Shown: positions 1 through 11,650 of the stretch, piece by piece | Layout: each line of letters starts with the position of its first letter | How positions within the stretch are numbered: the first letter of the stretch is position 1 | Assembly: GCF_050624435.1 (NCBI RefSeq) | Contig: NC_134530.1 | Coordinates: 143,756,721 to 143,820,720 of the forward strand | DNA: 64,000 bases | Source: Tenrec ecaudatus | Taxonomy: Eukaryota; Chordata; Mammalia; Afrosoricida; Tenrecidae | Direction of reading: 5' to 3' | Translations under genes and position numbers: made by a program | The notes under the pieces: model-generated | What the model was told of the DNA's origin: nothing | The model's database searches: none | Seen by the model: the letters and a program-made list of their open reading frames with translations, nothing else

Positions 1-51
1 CATGAAGCTGGCGCTGTGCATTCACCTGTATGTTCTCCTTGACTCCCAGGA

Positions 52-233
52 GGAGCCCGGGTGGGGTAGTGGCTACGTGTCAGGCTGCTAGCCGCAAGGT
101 CAACAGTTCAAAACCACCAGCGAGCCGTCTCCGCAGGTGAAGGGCACCAGAGCTTTCTACGCCAGTCAAGAGTGACAGTCTCGGGCATCCGCGGGGGCAG
201 TCGCCATGGTTCGGGACCCACGATGGCTGCGGG
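52..233 (+). repeat. AfroSINE copy
   Basis: A tRNA-derived SINE. It opens with 'GGAGCCCGGGTGG', has the 'GGCTGCTAGCCGCAAGGTC' motif and a B-box-like 'AGTTCAAAACC', then 'CCACCAG', a weak middle part and the degraded tail 'GATGGCTGCGGGT'. Confidence 0.85.
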
Positions 234-802
234 TCTGACTCCGGCTTCTGGTCTAGCCCATGCGCACAGGCCTCTTCCTCGCAGAGCATCGCAGCAGCAG
301 GAGCCAGGCCTGATTTCTGCTCCTTGCCCCCCTCCCTGAGTCAGGCTGGAGGAAGCTCCAGCAATGTCAGCTTCTCATTACACACCATCTGCACCCAGAC
401 AGACAGATGGATCAACATCAGAGGCTCTGCTGGACCCCGGGGAGAGCAGCTGCTCTGCTCTGGCGCAGCCTCACCTTCTGGCAGCAGTTGCCGTGGTCCT
501 CGGGCTTCGGTTGGCCCCTGGTCCCCTCAGGTACTGAGAGCACTGAGCAGGAGGGAGTGCTCTGGCCCTGGGAGGTGTGTAATTGGGGGACTGGATGGGC
601 ACAGGTGGTCCATTGACCCTTGACTGCCGACTGACATCTGGGCCTTAGAACTGGGGCTCTGTGGTGGGGTAGGGCCGGCCGGTATTGTGAGGAGCCTGGT
701 CTCCAGGCTGCAGCCAACCAGCGGAATGCCCTGGAGCAAATCTCTTCCTCGCTGGGGCAGCTTCCTGTTTTTCTGATGTGACTTGTGTCTTTTCAGGTTC
801 CT

Positions 803-944
803 GTTGTCTGTGACGTGCTGGAGTGGTTAGACTGTGCTGCGATCCCCAAGGTCGGCAGTTCAAAACCACCAGCAGCTCCTCGGGAGAAAGACTGGGCTCT
901 TTTTCCAGAAAGTCAGCACTGACTCGATGGCAGCGAGTTTGGTG
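803..944 (+). repeat. AfroSINE copy
   Basis: The tRNA-like head with 'AAGGTCGGCAGTTCAAAACC', then 'CCAGCAGCTCCTCGGGAGAAAGAC', is followed by a well-kept tail 'GACTCGATGGCAGCGAGTTTGG'. The middle of the SINE is deleted. Confidence 0.88.
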
Positions 945-1984
945 CTTGGGGTGGAGTTTCTGGGCGGTTACCATCTCTGGGATTCTGGCCTTCCGACTCC
1001 TGGCCTAGATTCACAGCCGAGTCCGGAAACGCAGTCTGAAATGGTGGGAAGTTTGGGGAGCGGAGAGCACTGTGCCCAGCGGGGTCGGTGGAAGTTGCCC
1101 TGCAGCCCAGCCATGGGACCCCACAGGACTGTGAGCTATTGGAGGGGGGATGGGGCAGAGGGGAGCCCAGTAGCCCCCACGCCTCTGTTCCTCCGTTGGT
1201 GGGTGAAGCCCCCACCTCGGCCTCAGGCCTGTCCCTGGGAGCCCTGGGCTGTTCGATTCAGCAGAGAACATTCCGGATGGAGGGAAAGGGAAGCTTTGAC
1301 AGAACCGTCAGCTGCGTGTGTATCGGGGTTGGTTCCGCCTGTGACGCAGGGAGAGGAGGTCTGGATAGTTTGCAGCCCTCTCCCGGCCTTGACAGGTCAT
1401 CCCTCCCCACCAGAAGCCAGGACAGGAAGTGATTCGGAGCCTCCCTTCGGCCCCTCAGCTGCCTGGACAGCGACCCGCCCACGGGTCTGGGGCTGCTCCG
1501 CTGAGCTGCTGCTTGCTGGAGCCGCAGGAGCCTGGGCGAAGGAGTGTCCCCCTCCTGGTGCTTTGCTGCCATCTACCCCACAGAAATCAAACTTGCCACA
1601 GCCCCGGGGGCCCGCGAGTGGCTGGTGGGCATGGGGCCAGCAGATCCAGCTGCCTTAGGTGTCCTCTTGCTGCGGGGGTGGAGAGAAGCTGGACTTGGAA
1701 GGTTCCCTCTTGTGAGTGACTTAGGTGACCCAAGTCCCTTTCCTGTGCCTCTTGATCTCCCGAGAGACCACTCAGAGGGTCCCCTGAGGGCCAGGTCAGG
1801 GTCAGCCCAGAGGCCACGAGTCCATCTTCCCAGGCTGGAGTGGCGCTTTTGTGCCTGAGCTCAAAGGAGCCTGGCCAGGGTGGCGCCCCAGTGAGCCGCC
1901 TGGCCCCAAGTGGCAGGAGGCGGCCACCGGCTGCTTCCCCACAGACAGACGGCGTATTGATCCTGCACGCCCACCCCTCCCTCT

Positions 1985-2110
1985 CTCCACTTCATGGCGC
2001 AGCTAATGGCCTGGAAAAAACTGGCCAGCTGTTCCCCAGCTGTGACATAATGAGCTCAGGGACGATCAATGCCCATTCCGGTCTCTAATTAGGCCCGAGA
2101 GCTGGCCGGG
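1985..2110. promoter_or_regulatory. Candidate conserved non-coding element
   Basis: This stretch differs from its surroundings. It is lower in GC, unlike any repeat here, and dense in factor-like motifs: 'GCAGCTAATGG', 'AGCTGTGACATAATGAGCTC', 'CGATCAATG' and a homeodomain-type 'TCTCTAATTAGGC'. It could be an enhancer of GPR61 or AMIGO1. This is pattern recognition only; no alignment was made. Confidence 0.3.
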
Positions 2111-3846
2111 TAAGTGTGCAGCCTGCTTCCCGAGGCCACGGCTTCCACTCCAGCCCTCAGCGGCTGGCGGCCACCTGGGCCCACGCATCTGCGGCCGGGA
2201 GGAGCGCCAGCGTCCCAAGCGGCCCTCAGGAGGGTCTCCCTACCCAGAACACCTTCTCCAGCAGCAGAAACGGGGGCTCCAGAGCCATGCTGGCTGGGGG
2301 CCAGTAGGCTGGTGGGGAGAAGCCCCTGGCTTGCATCCCCTTCCTGTCCTCTCTGCTTGGACAGCGGCCTTCTAGCCTGACCTTCTAGATTCTTACCCTG
2401 GAGACCCTGCCCAGGACCCTCCACCGCTGGTCCTGGGTGTACAAGACCTGGGTGGCCAGGCAGAGGCTGGTAGCAACTTTGGCTCCTCGCCCAGCCTGCC
2501 TCTGCTATTTATACCCAGAGTGCAGGGAGGGTGGATCAGCTTCTCACTGTCCTCAGCGCGGAGCAGGAGTGAGGGTGGAGAGAGACGGGAAAGGAAGGTG
2601 TGCACAGAGGCAAAGACACACAGAGATCCCAGCAAAGGGGCTGGGTGCCTCAGAGGTGTCCTGAGAACAGGATCCAGAGAACAAATGAGAGAGAAGAGAG
2701 TCTCACAAAAGAGACAGACAAGCGAGAAATGGGGCCACGAAGGAGGAAAGAGGGCCTGGGAGACAAGGAGCAGGACACACCCAGGCCCGGTGGGGTCAGG
2801 CCCCAGGTGCTGGATTGGATGCCGGCATGGAAGCTGAGGTGCTGGACAGACGGAATGTGTCCAGGGGCCTGGTGTGAAATTACAGGCCTTGGGAGAGAAT
2901 GCCCGAGGTCAAGGAGCAGGCCCGAAGGCGACAGTGAGGGGTGGGCCGAGGTTGGTGGCGGGCAGGAAGGGAGGCCAGGGCGGGGAAGGTGAGCGGGACA
3001 GGGTGCAGCCCAGAACAAAGGCTGTGGACTTGGCTTTCTGGGCTGGGGGCTGGGGGGTGATGGGAAGGTGACTAATGGGGGGCGTGAAAAGGTTTGGGAG
3101 GGAGGAGATCTCAGCTTCCCACAGCTGCCACTTCAGGGCAACTCAACTGATTTCAGAGCATGACTTTTTGGGAAGCCTGACTCCAGAAGGGCCATTCTTC
3201 TGCCAGCCTCTGACCTGTTCCTGCGCGCACACTTCGCACGTGAACCAAGCCAACAGAGCCCTTCCCGGGGGGGTCTTTCGGGGGCCTAGAAGACCCTAGT
3301 CTTTGCTCCCTCAGCCCCTTCTCAATTCCAGGGCTTCTTTCCTTCCGTTTGTGATTCCCCGACAAATGACCTGTTTGTGGAGATCAGAAATGAGGTCCCT
3401 AGCTATTTCCTGCAAGCTCCACCTCCAGCCCACACTCTGGCCCCAAGCCTCTCCAGCGAGGGATCCAGGCCCTGGAGAGGGGAGGGGTTCCAGGACAGCA
3501 GCTGCTGACTCCGACAGACACACAGTCCAGGCCGAAAGGGACCCGAGAGAATGCATGAACTGCAGTCCAGCCCCTCCTTTGACCCCCGAGGCCCAGGGCA
3601 GCTGGGAGGGAGGCACAAGCAGCTTTGGGCTCGGAAAGCAGCGCTCTTCCCAGCAACCTCCTAGGGAGGAAGGGAACCATGAGCTCGTGCCTGGTTGTCT
3701 CAGCTGAGGTGGTGACAGTCTGAAAGGGTGGGCGCCCTTAGAATCGCAAGCTCCCCAGGAAGGAGGCAGTGTGTGAGGGGGCTGGAGGGGAGAAGAGCCT
3801 TTCCCTGGAGCCTGCAGAACTGAGGCTGCAGCTCTACGGCCTACAT

Positions 3847-3861
3847 TGCCCTCTTGTGGCG
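3847..3861 (-). promoter_or_regulatory. CTCF-like motif
   Basis: Read on the minus strand the site is 'GCCACAAGAGGGCA', close to the CTCF core CCASnAGRGGGCR. Single-motif call from sequence only. Confidence 0.4.
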
Positions 3862-3960
3862 TAGGGCTGCCAGGGCAGCCTGGCACTAGTTGGAGCTTTG
3901 CAGCTCAGAAGGGCTCTCTCCAGGGGCCCGTGACAGGGCTGATTTAGACCTCCGGGGAAA

Positions 3961-4089
3961 GTTCCCAGGAGAAAGAGGAGGCTTCGTACCCCCATAAAGA
4001 GGTGCAGTCTCAGAAACTCATAGGGGCAGTTCCACCGGGTCCTGTAGGATTGCTGGGAGTTGGCATCGACTTCATGGCAGTGGGTTTGG
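3961..4089 (+). repeat. AfroSINE, 5'-truncated
   Basis: Middle and tail of the SINE are present ('GAGAAAGAGGAGGCTT', 'CTCATAGGGGCAGTTC', 'CATGGCAGTGGGTTTGG'). The tRNA head is missing. Confidence 0.8.
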
Positions 4090-4197
4090 AAGGGACGTGA
4101 GTCCAGCCTCGGGGTGCTGAGCGGCAGGTGGGGCCACCCCACCCCCACCCCCCAAGCCCCTGCACGGGCAGTGGGCCTCCATAGGATGCACCACTTT

Positions 4198-4268
4198 GGA
4201 AACTCTCGGGCAGTTCAGCTCCAGCTTACAGGGTCACTGTGTGTCAGAATTGATTTGACAGCTGTGAG
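4198..4268 (+). repeat. AfroSINE tail fragment
   Basis: A short piece reading 'GGAAACTC..GGCAGTTCAGCTC', 'ACAGGGTCACTGTGTGTCAG', 'TTGATTTGACAGCTGTGAGG', diverged from the SINE 3' half. Confidence 0.6.
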
Positions 4269-5499
4269 GATTTTTCTCTTTAGTTTTGTTTGGTTTTGTT
4301 TTTGTGGCTAGGTTCACGGAAGGAACCAGGCATTTTCAAAGTGTGCTTGGGCAGGCCAGGACTGCCCCACCCCCCTAATGACCGGCCACCCGCAGCCTCC
4401 TCTCCTTCCTGAGGAGCCTCCTGAGAGCAAGCTCTGGCCTGGGGGGCCTGCCCTCCCTTGCACTACTGGGCATGGCAGGTTAACACGTGTTTCTGGTCCC
4501 CACTGGGGCAGGAATGCCGGCAGAGGACTTTGGAGAGCAGAATACGACAGGGGGAGAGGCCACAGGGCCAGTAGTGATGGGCTCCCAGGTGCTCAGCTGG
4601 GAGGGGGAGGACTCAATGGCACCTGGCCTGGCTGGGCTAAGAGACTCTTAGGGGTGACCCTCTGAGAGCCATAGGCCAGGCCTCCCCCAGGGTCTAAGAC
4701 AGGGACCTCTAGGAGCCCAGGCCAGCCCTTTGTGCTCAGGCCAGGCTGGAATGATGGGCTGGGTAACCCAGGGCGTTCTGTCCCTGCAGATCAGGCTGGG
4801 TGACGTTGCAGAACAGCTGAATCACAGGAAGAATTTCCGGGCATTCCAAGGCCTACTCAGCCCTTTCACCTCCTCCCTCAAGCAGGCTCTGACTCCCAGG
4901 TCCTGGGCCAGCGCTGCAAGACGTCCTCTTAGGAAATGAGTGTATCCGTGATCATGCTATCCATCCGTCCATCCTGGCCGACCCTAGTCTCTGGGCACCT
5001 CCTCAGATGCACCATCGCCTCTGGTGGTCCTGGTGGTTTGTCTCCTCTCTTCAGGCCTGAATGGCAAGGAAAATCCCCAGCCGGCCTCTCCTTCAGCCTC
5101 TCACTCGGGAACTTGTGGGTTCTCAACCGACTCACTCGAAGACCCAGAGAACACAATGACGGCCCCGCGTGTCTTTGTCACATCTTTGTTGGACACTTCG
5201 GTGCTCTCTTCTCTGCACACGTGCAAGGGGGGCTTCTAAATAATGGACTTCGCCGTGAACTTTCAGAGACCACTATTGTCCACTCCACCAGGACAACTCG
5301 GGGTGCGCTGACCCTCCTCACACCTGGCTGCTCCCTGTTTGGGCCTCGGCCTCTGGTTGCACCTGCACCACGTTCCACCCTCCTGTTCTGTCTCTGCCAA
5401 GCTGATTCTACCAAGGACCCTGCCAGGCAGAGCACAAGTCCCTCCTGGGGCTTCTAAGGCTGCCGTCTTTCCAAAGCAGGCTGCCCCGCCTTCTCCCAT

Positions 5500-6022
5500 G
5501 GAGTACTAACCGCTGGCCTTCTGGTTAGCAGCCGAATGCTTCACCTCTTTACATCCTAGCCCCAAACCATGCCACTGATAGCGACCCTATGGGACAGGGT
5601 AGGATTCGAACTGCTGGCTTTGTGGTTAGCAGTCCAACCATAACCACTGTGCCGCCAGGCCTCCTTTCAACTAAAGCCACCCTGGATAGGGTGTCCAAGG
5701 CTGTAAATCCGTATGGTAGCAGGTGGCCTCATCTTTCTCCTGCAGACCAGCTGGTGGGTTTGAACCACCGACTTTGTAGTCCAAAGCTGACCTGACCGCC
5801 ACGTGGATCCTTACATTTTACCCTCCAAATCCAGACCAAACTCACTGCTATCGAGTCGATTCTGACTCCTGGTGACCCTTTAGGACAGACCAGACCTCTC
5901 CCTGTGGGTCTCCGAGATGGTAGTGGAAGGCCTCATCTGTCTCCTGAGGATTGGCTGGTGGTTTTGAACCAGTGACCTCGTGTTAGCAGTCTAGTGCGTA
6001 ACCACTACAGCACCAGGACTCC
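5500..6022 (-). repeat. Cluster of minus-strand AfroSINE pieces
   Basis: At least three, probably four, minus-strand copies lie end to end: fragments near 5500-5565, 5566-5665 and 5666-5812, and a nearly complete copy at 5828-6022. Each shows the reversed head ('TTCGAACTGCTGGC', 'TTTGAACCACCGAC', 'TTTTGAACCAGTGACC') followed by 'GTTAGCAGTC', and tails such as 'TATCGAGTCGATTCTGACTC'. The last abuts the T-rich end of the next repeat. Confidence 0.85.
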
Positions 6023-6987
6023 TACTTTCTTTTTTTGAAATCATTTTATTGGGGGATCATACAACTGTTATCACAATCCATCCATCCATCTATTGTGTCA
6101 AGCACATTTGTACATCTGTTGCCACCATCAGTCTCAAAACATCTGCTTTTTATTGGAGCCATTGGTATCAGCTCCTCATTTTTCCCCTCCCTCCCCCAGC
6201 CTCACATTCTCACAAACCCTTGATAATTTATAAATTAATACTATTTTTCATATCTTACACTGTCCAATGTCTCCCTTCACCCACTTTTCTGTTGTCCGTC
6301 CCCCAGGGAGGGGGTTTTATGTAGATCCTTGTGATCAGTTCTCTCTTTCTCCCCCCACCTTCCCCTTCCCCTCTTGGTATCACTACTTTTATTATTGGCC
6401 CTGAGGGGTTTGTCTGTCCTGGATTCCCTGTGTTTCCAGATCTTATCTGTACCAGTGTACATGCTCTGGTCTAGCTGGATTTGTAAGGTAGAATTGGGAT
6501 CATGATGGGGGGTGGGGGGAGGAAGCATTAAAGTACTAGAGAAAAGTTGTATGTTTCATCATTGCTACATTGCACCCTGACTGGCTCATCTCCTCCCTGT
6601 GACCCTTCTGTAAGGGGATGTCCAGTTGTCTACAGATGGTCCCCATTCTGCACTCCCCCTCATTCACAATGATATGATTCTTTGTTCTTTGATGCCTGCT
6701 ACCTGATCCTTTTGACATCTGGTGATCACACAGGCTGGTGTACTTCTTCCATGTGGGCTTTGTTGCTTCTCAGTAAACGGCCGCTTGTTTATCTTCAAGC
6801 CTTTAAGATTCCAGACACTATGTCTTTTGATAGCCGGGGGCCATCAGCTTTCTTCACCACATTTGCTTATGCACCCGCTTTTGTCTTCAGCGATCATGTT
6901 GGGAAGATGAGCATCATGGAATGCCAGTTTAAGCGAATAAAGTGTTCTTGCACTGAGGGAGTACTTGAGTGGAGGCCCATAGGAGTC
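6023..6987 (-). repeat. Long LINE 3'-end repeat (AATAAAATGATTT family)
   Basis: Minus-strand copy of the same family as 28085-29125 and 45871-47628. Read on the minus strand it runs from 'GGGCCTCCACTCAAGTACTC' through 'AGAAGCAACAAAGCCCAC..' to the terminal 'CAATAAAATGATTTC' and an A-rich tail (T-rich at 6025-6040). It is 5'-truncated and non-coding. The polyadenylation signal before an A-rich end fits L1-type retroposition; it may be the 3' UTR of an afrotherian L1. Confidence 0.8.
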
Positions 6988-7347
6988 CTACATTCTACCC
7001 TAGCCTCCTTTAACTGTTCCCAGTTAAAGCCCTGACTCTCGAACCAGGGCAGACAAGAGGGATGGAGAGTTTGTACACAGGACAGTGGAACTGTCCCGAG
7101 TGAGACTGCAGTGGTGGATACATACTAGGGTGGGTTAACCCATAGGTCTGTCCAACCCCAGGGGTGCAGCCTGACGTGAACTAGGACTTGACGTAACAGA
7201 TCGGGATTGGGTCTTAGGGTGTAACAACCATATCACAGGTGAGCAGCGGAGCTCAACAGATAAGACACCTGCAGGGAGCAATGGGGAGCTGTTCATGCCT
7301 CCCCCAACCTAAGCACCGGGAATGAGTCCACCTAGGTCTTAAACAGG

Positions 7348-7531
7348 AGCCCTGGTGGTATAATGCTTATGTGTCCAGCTGCTAACCACAAAATGGCCAG
7401 CTGCTCCTGCGAGCAAGACGGGGCTTTCTACTCCTGTGAGGAATTGCAGTCTTGGAAACTCACAGGGCTCCTTCTGGCCGGTCTTACAGGGTCACTGTGA
7501 GTCAGCATCGAGTCGATGGTAGTGAGTTGTA
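7348..7531 (+). repeat. AfroSINE, near full length
   Basis: All parts are visible: 'GGAGCCCTGGTGGTATAATG', 'CAGCTGCTAACCACAAAATGG', 'GGCTTTCTACTCCTGTGAGG', 'TACAGGGTCACTGTGAGTC' and 'ATCGAGTCGATGGTAGTGAG'. One of the best copies in the window, with a partly deleted B box. Confidence 0.92.
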
Positions 7532-7764
7532 AGGTCTTAAACAGTGAAGGGGACAAGTCATCACAGGGAAGGAGACTCCCTGACAGGGCAAGCTGTGGCC
7601 AGGCTTAGAGAAGAAGCCAGTGGTTGGGGAGGGGCAGAGTAGACCCCACCCCCCTAACCTCAACCTCCTATGGTGCCAAGTTCATTAGGCCCCTCAGGGC
7701 AGGACTGTCAGGGACACCCCTTTCCTTTGCTGTCTCACCTCTGAGTCAATATAGACCTGGGATG

Positions 7765-7885
7765 TGAAGGGCAGCTGCTCAGCTGTGTGACTCTGAGAAA
7801 GTCACTTAACCTCTCTGAGCCTCCTCCTTTCCCCACCTGTCAGTGGAGGGATGAAGCAACTCCTGTGAAGGCTCCCGGCACGGCG
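7765..7885 (+). repeat. MIR element
   Basis: Ancient mammalian-wide SINE core: 'CTGTGTGACTCTGAGAAAGTC', 'ACTTAACCTCTCTGAGCCTC', then 'CCCCACCTGTCAGTGGAGGG'. Confidence 0.85.
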
Positions 7886-9189
7886 TCCACTGCTGGATGT
7901 CCCCGCTGAGTCTGGACCAAGCTGACTGACCCAGGCTGGCCAGCAGGCCACACTCAGGGCAAAGGGCTGGGCTGCCCTGGTGCCAGCGCAGGGGGGCGGG
8001 CCAGGAGGAGGGGCTGCTCCAGATGCGGGTCGGCCTGTAGGCCTCCTGTGTCCAGTGGTTATTACAACAGCCAGCAGCTAGCTGGTATTGCTCTTTGGGG
8101 GTCGAGCCCTGAACCCAGCTGATGGGTGGGAGGGAGGGGCTCCCAGAGCAGGGTGCCTGGCCTGCACATGCACTGTGGGTGCTCCTGCCTTGCTCTGAGC
8201 CCGGTTCATCTGAGGCCCCCAGTTTCTAATCTGGTTGGGAAGGATTTATTTTTGGGTCCCTGTAACCTAGCAATGGGCTCACATGACCAGTGGCAGCTGC
8301 AAGCTGAATATACTGTTGGATCTGGGCTCCTGGTGGGGGGCGTGGGCCAGACTGTGGAGGGAAGGGGGTGGGAAGACTCTCACCCCTGCCTCTGTGCTCC
8401 GCCCCACAGCCCTGCTCACAGATGGAGGGCAGTGCTGGGTGGGGGACACAGCTGGGGAGGGAGCTGAGCTTTGGAGGGAGGTCCCAGCAGCTCTCCACGG
8501 GGGAGATGGAGGAGGATGCAGGAGCACGAAGAGGGGGAGAGGCCAGATTGGTAGAAGGGGACAGGCTACTTGGTGGGGTTGCAGGGACACCCCTATCTTG
8601 GTTGGTGTGGCGATCTCTTTGTTCTTGGCTACATTGTTAACATTCCTGGGAGAGGGAGCATATGAAGCTATCTGTGTGACTAGATCTATCAGCTTTGTTC
8701 CTAAGAGCAGGTTTGTACAGAAGGCAGAGAAGGAGGGCAGTGGGCAAGGGGCTTTGGGAGGGGACTGTGGGTACACACAAAGCCACTCAGACTAAAGGGA
8801 TAGGCGCACGGGAGATGGACTGGGCTGGCCTGCAGGTCTCATCCTAGGGCAGGAAGGGGCAGGTGGGCAGCATGGACGGACCCTTGTGAAGAGAAGCAGC
8901 TGGACCGAGGCTGGCTGCACCTTGGAGCAGGTGTGGGGTGAGAATTGGCCCTCATCAGGACACCGAGGAGAGGGGCTCAGGTGCTGGCAGATGGGCCAGA
9001 GGCCCCTCCTGGGTGTGCATGCAGCAAGGGTGGGGCCTCTGAAGTGGTTCGTAGGGGAGGGCATACCCAGTTTCCCCGCCGTGGTCTCGTCTCCTCTCCA
9101 CTCCATTGTGCAACGCTGGAAATGGACGGCCCTCCCCCAAGATGTGTCAGCCCCTCCTCCCTTGGCGATCGGATGTCATCATCCTAGTG

Positions 9190-9490
9190 TGGGGAAGCCT
9201 CACCTCTTATGTTACTGAGGCGGGATTAGAGGCATTTATGCTAATGAGGCAGGAGGTCAACTATGTCTAGAGCCTCTCTCTTTCGACCTGTAAGAAAGTG
9301 AGCCGAGCGAGCGAGAAGGATCTACTGTCACCAAGGAAGGACATCCTGTGGCCCCGGGCTCCTGGTGCTGAGAGCCTCCGAGGTTGCTGATGAGGCCCCT
9401 CTCCGGAGCCCACAGAGAGAGACTGTAGCTGGCGCACTGCACTGAGAGGCTCCAGATCTCTGGCTTAGAGCCTCCCACTGTGGCACGTGC
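9190..9490 (+). repeat. Possible LTR-type repeat, unclassified
   Basis: The block opens with 'TGTGGGGAAGCCTCACC', has a 'GGCATTTATGCTAATGAGGC' segment and the low-complexity 'GTGAGCCGAGCGAGCGAGAAG'. Its texture resembles an endogenous-retrovirus LTR, but I cannot define both ends or a target duplication. It might instead be unique sequence. Confidence 0.3.
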
Positions 9491-9941
9491 ATCTCAGCCA
9501 CACGAGGCGCCTAAGTGTCTACAGTGCCCACTCCTTGGGGTGGGCTCTCGAGGTCACTACTATCACCATCTGGGGCCCCTACCCAGATAGACAGCCTCCT
9601 CGCACACCCCACATACATTCCCTTCTCCTGAGTCAAGATGGCTTCAGACAGTGGTTCCTCTGCCTTCCGGGACCAATGGCCCTCTTGAGGCGCCTCCGAG
9701 CCTGGTAACCTTGCTGGCTGTTACCACACCTGCTGTTTGGACTGTCCGGTCCTCTCCTAGTGCCCTCAGGCGGAGTCACAGACTGTGTTTCAGGCTCCTT
9801 CTCCCTTTTAGGTGAGCTCATTTTATAGGTTGAAAAACAAAGACACGGGTGTTCAGCCTACCGGTCAAGGTCTTGCCACCAACCAACACGGTCGAGTTAA
9901 CCCAGAAGGAAGGTTTGCTGCCTCCCAAGCCAGTGCTAAGG

Positions 9942-10072
9942 CGACCGGGTGGCGCCGTAGAGCTGCTAAACGCTAACTGGGGAGTTGGTGGTTCAAACCC
10001 ACCAGCCACCCTGAAGCAGACAGTTGAGGCTGTCCCCGTAAAGACTGCTGGTCTCAGAGACCCTCAGGAGCA
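9942..10072 (+). repeat. AfroSINE, 3'-truncated
   Basis: Head 'GACCGGGTGGCGCCGTAG', 'GCTGCTAAACGCTAACTGG' and B box 'GGTTCAAACCCACCAGCCAC' are present. The usual 3' tail is absent after 10072. Confidence 0.85.
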
Positions 10073-10439
10073 GTGCTGTGTGTAATCCATCTCTGCGGCT
10101 TCTTCCTGAGCGCCTAGAAAGGGAGCGGGCAAGCCTGGGCTGGGTCCCTGCAGGAAGGAAGTGAGTGTTGAGCAGGGACAGGCTCTACCTGGTGCCAGTT
10201 TCATTCGTGCCAAGACGATCTTGCCAACTTGTCAGCACAAGGTTGGATAAAAAACATGCTGCTGTCTATCGGGTGTTAATCTGCCATCACCAGTCGATGC
10301 CCTTGTGCTCAGGTACATCAAATGGGGGTTGTCTGTTTTAGGCTATTTCCTGGAGGGCAGAGGCCGATTCTATAAACCAAGAGACCCAGAGAGATCTGGG
10401 GAAGGAGCCCCCCGTTTGGGCTTTGGACAGCCCTGAGTG

Positions 10440-10620
10440 GGCTGTCCCTATATGGGCTCTGGCACTGACTGGCTTCTTGGTCTGGTGGAAACACACCACA
10501 TCAGGAGCCTCAGTTTCCTCAATGTAAAACAGGGAAAGGAATGACCGCCTGATAGAACTGGTGTGAGGTGACTAAGGATCTGTGTGTCAAGGACCTCGTG
10601 GAGCTCAAGAAAAGGGGCCG
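10440..10620 (+). repeat. MIR element
   Basis: Diverged MIR with 'GAGCCTCAGTTTCCTCAATG', 'TAAAACAGGGAAAGGAATGA' and 'GGTGTGAGGTGACTAAGG'. Confidence 0.7.
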
Positions 10621-11559
10621 GGACAGTACGCGGGTGACCTCGGCTCTGGACTCACAAGGGCCTCTTTGTTGCTGGGCTGGTGCTGGTGCTGGTGCTGGGC
10701 AGTCAACTTGCCCCCTCTAAGTTCTCTGGGGATTCATGCCTCTCATGGTCTTTGGGGTTGATAGGTAATCCTCTGGCACACAATTCCAGAATGCCCCTTG
10801 TCTTTCTTTGTCCAGTACCCAAGGAGTCCCTGGATAGTCTAGACTGGGAACCACACCTGCCTCCTTGTCTAGGCTGAAGGCTCTGTGGCTTTGGGGGAAT
10901 CTCTTGGCCACCCCTGCCCCTGAAAATACAGATGACTGTAGGTCGCCTCACACTCTGCCACAGAGTGATCTCACCTGGGGGAGGGGAAGGCATGCATGCC
11001 CAGAGGACCAACCTGTCTTATACCTAGGGAGTGGGAGCCTCTGCCCCTTTACCTCACTTCTTAAGGTGTGATGGGCCCATCGCATAGCCCTGACCTTTGA
11101 CCTTTGGGCCATGCTCCCCTGCTCTGTCTACTCAGAAATCCAAACCCACCTGTGCCTTCCTGGGGAACTGGCCCTCTCTGCCTTTAGGTGGTGCTAGAGT
11201 GACCAGGTGGCCACGGCGAAGTGGTGGTGGTGGTGGGGCTAGATCCTTCCATCTCCTCCAGGGCCCACAAGTAACCCTGCCATCCAATGAAGTGATAAAA
11301 ATAACCATGTGCTTAGTCTTGGAGGCAGGTGTAGGGTCAGGACAAGTCCTTTAGCTTGCTTTTGAATTTGGCTGCCATTCTTATCCGTGTCGTCCGTAGA
11401 CGCTCAGGAGCAGTCTACAGAGCCAGGCCCGGGGCATCCCTGGAGCCGCAGCCCCTGACAGGCTGAGCCTTGCAGCCCCGTGGGTTCTGCTCAGAGCACC
11501 CCGGCTCAGCACAGCTTCAAGGAACCACCAAGGGAGTCTTCTCCCTCTGTCCTCTGAAC

Positions 11560-11650
11560 ACTGGGGCTAGAAAGGAGAAGTGACTTGCCCAAGATCACAC
11601 GGCTAGGACGTGCCAACGCCAGGTCTTAAACCTGGATTTTCTAAGGCCAA
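11560..11650 (-). repeat. MIR/L2-like fragment
   Basis: Contains the typical 'AAGTGACTTGCCCAAGATCAC' and 'ACGGCTAGGACGTGCC' of MIR/L2-type ancient repeats. The strand is uncertain. Confidence 0.6.

Noticed and set aside
834-1658. Open frame of 274 codons on + strand
   Set aside because: It begins inside an AfroSINE, runs through GC-rich DNA with frequent Pro/Gly/Ser/Trp and shows no domain or homologue that I know. Long chance frames are expected here.
3311-3886. Open frame of 191 codons on - strand
   Set aside because: GC-rich composition, no motif, and overlapping open frames in other phases show the lack of stops is compositional.
8283-8795. Open frames of about 170 codons on both strands
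   Set aside because: Mirror-image open frames on both strands with low-complexity translations; no domain.
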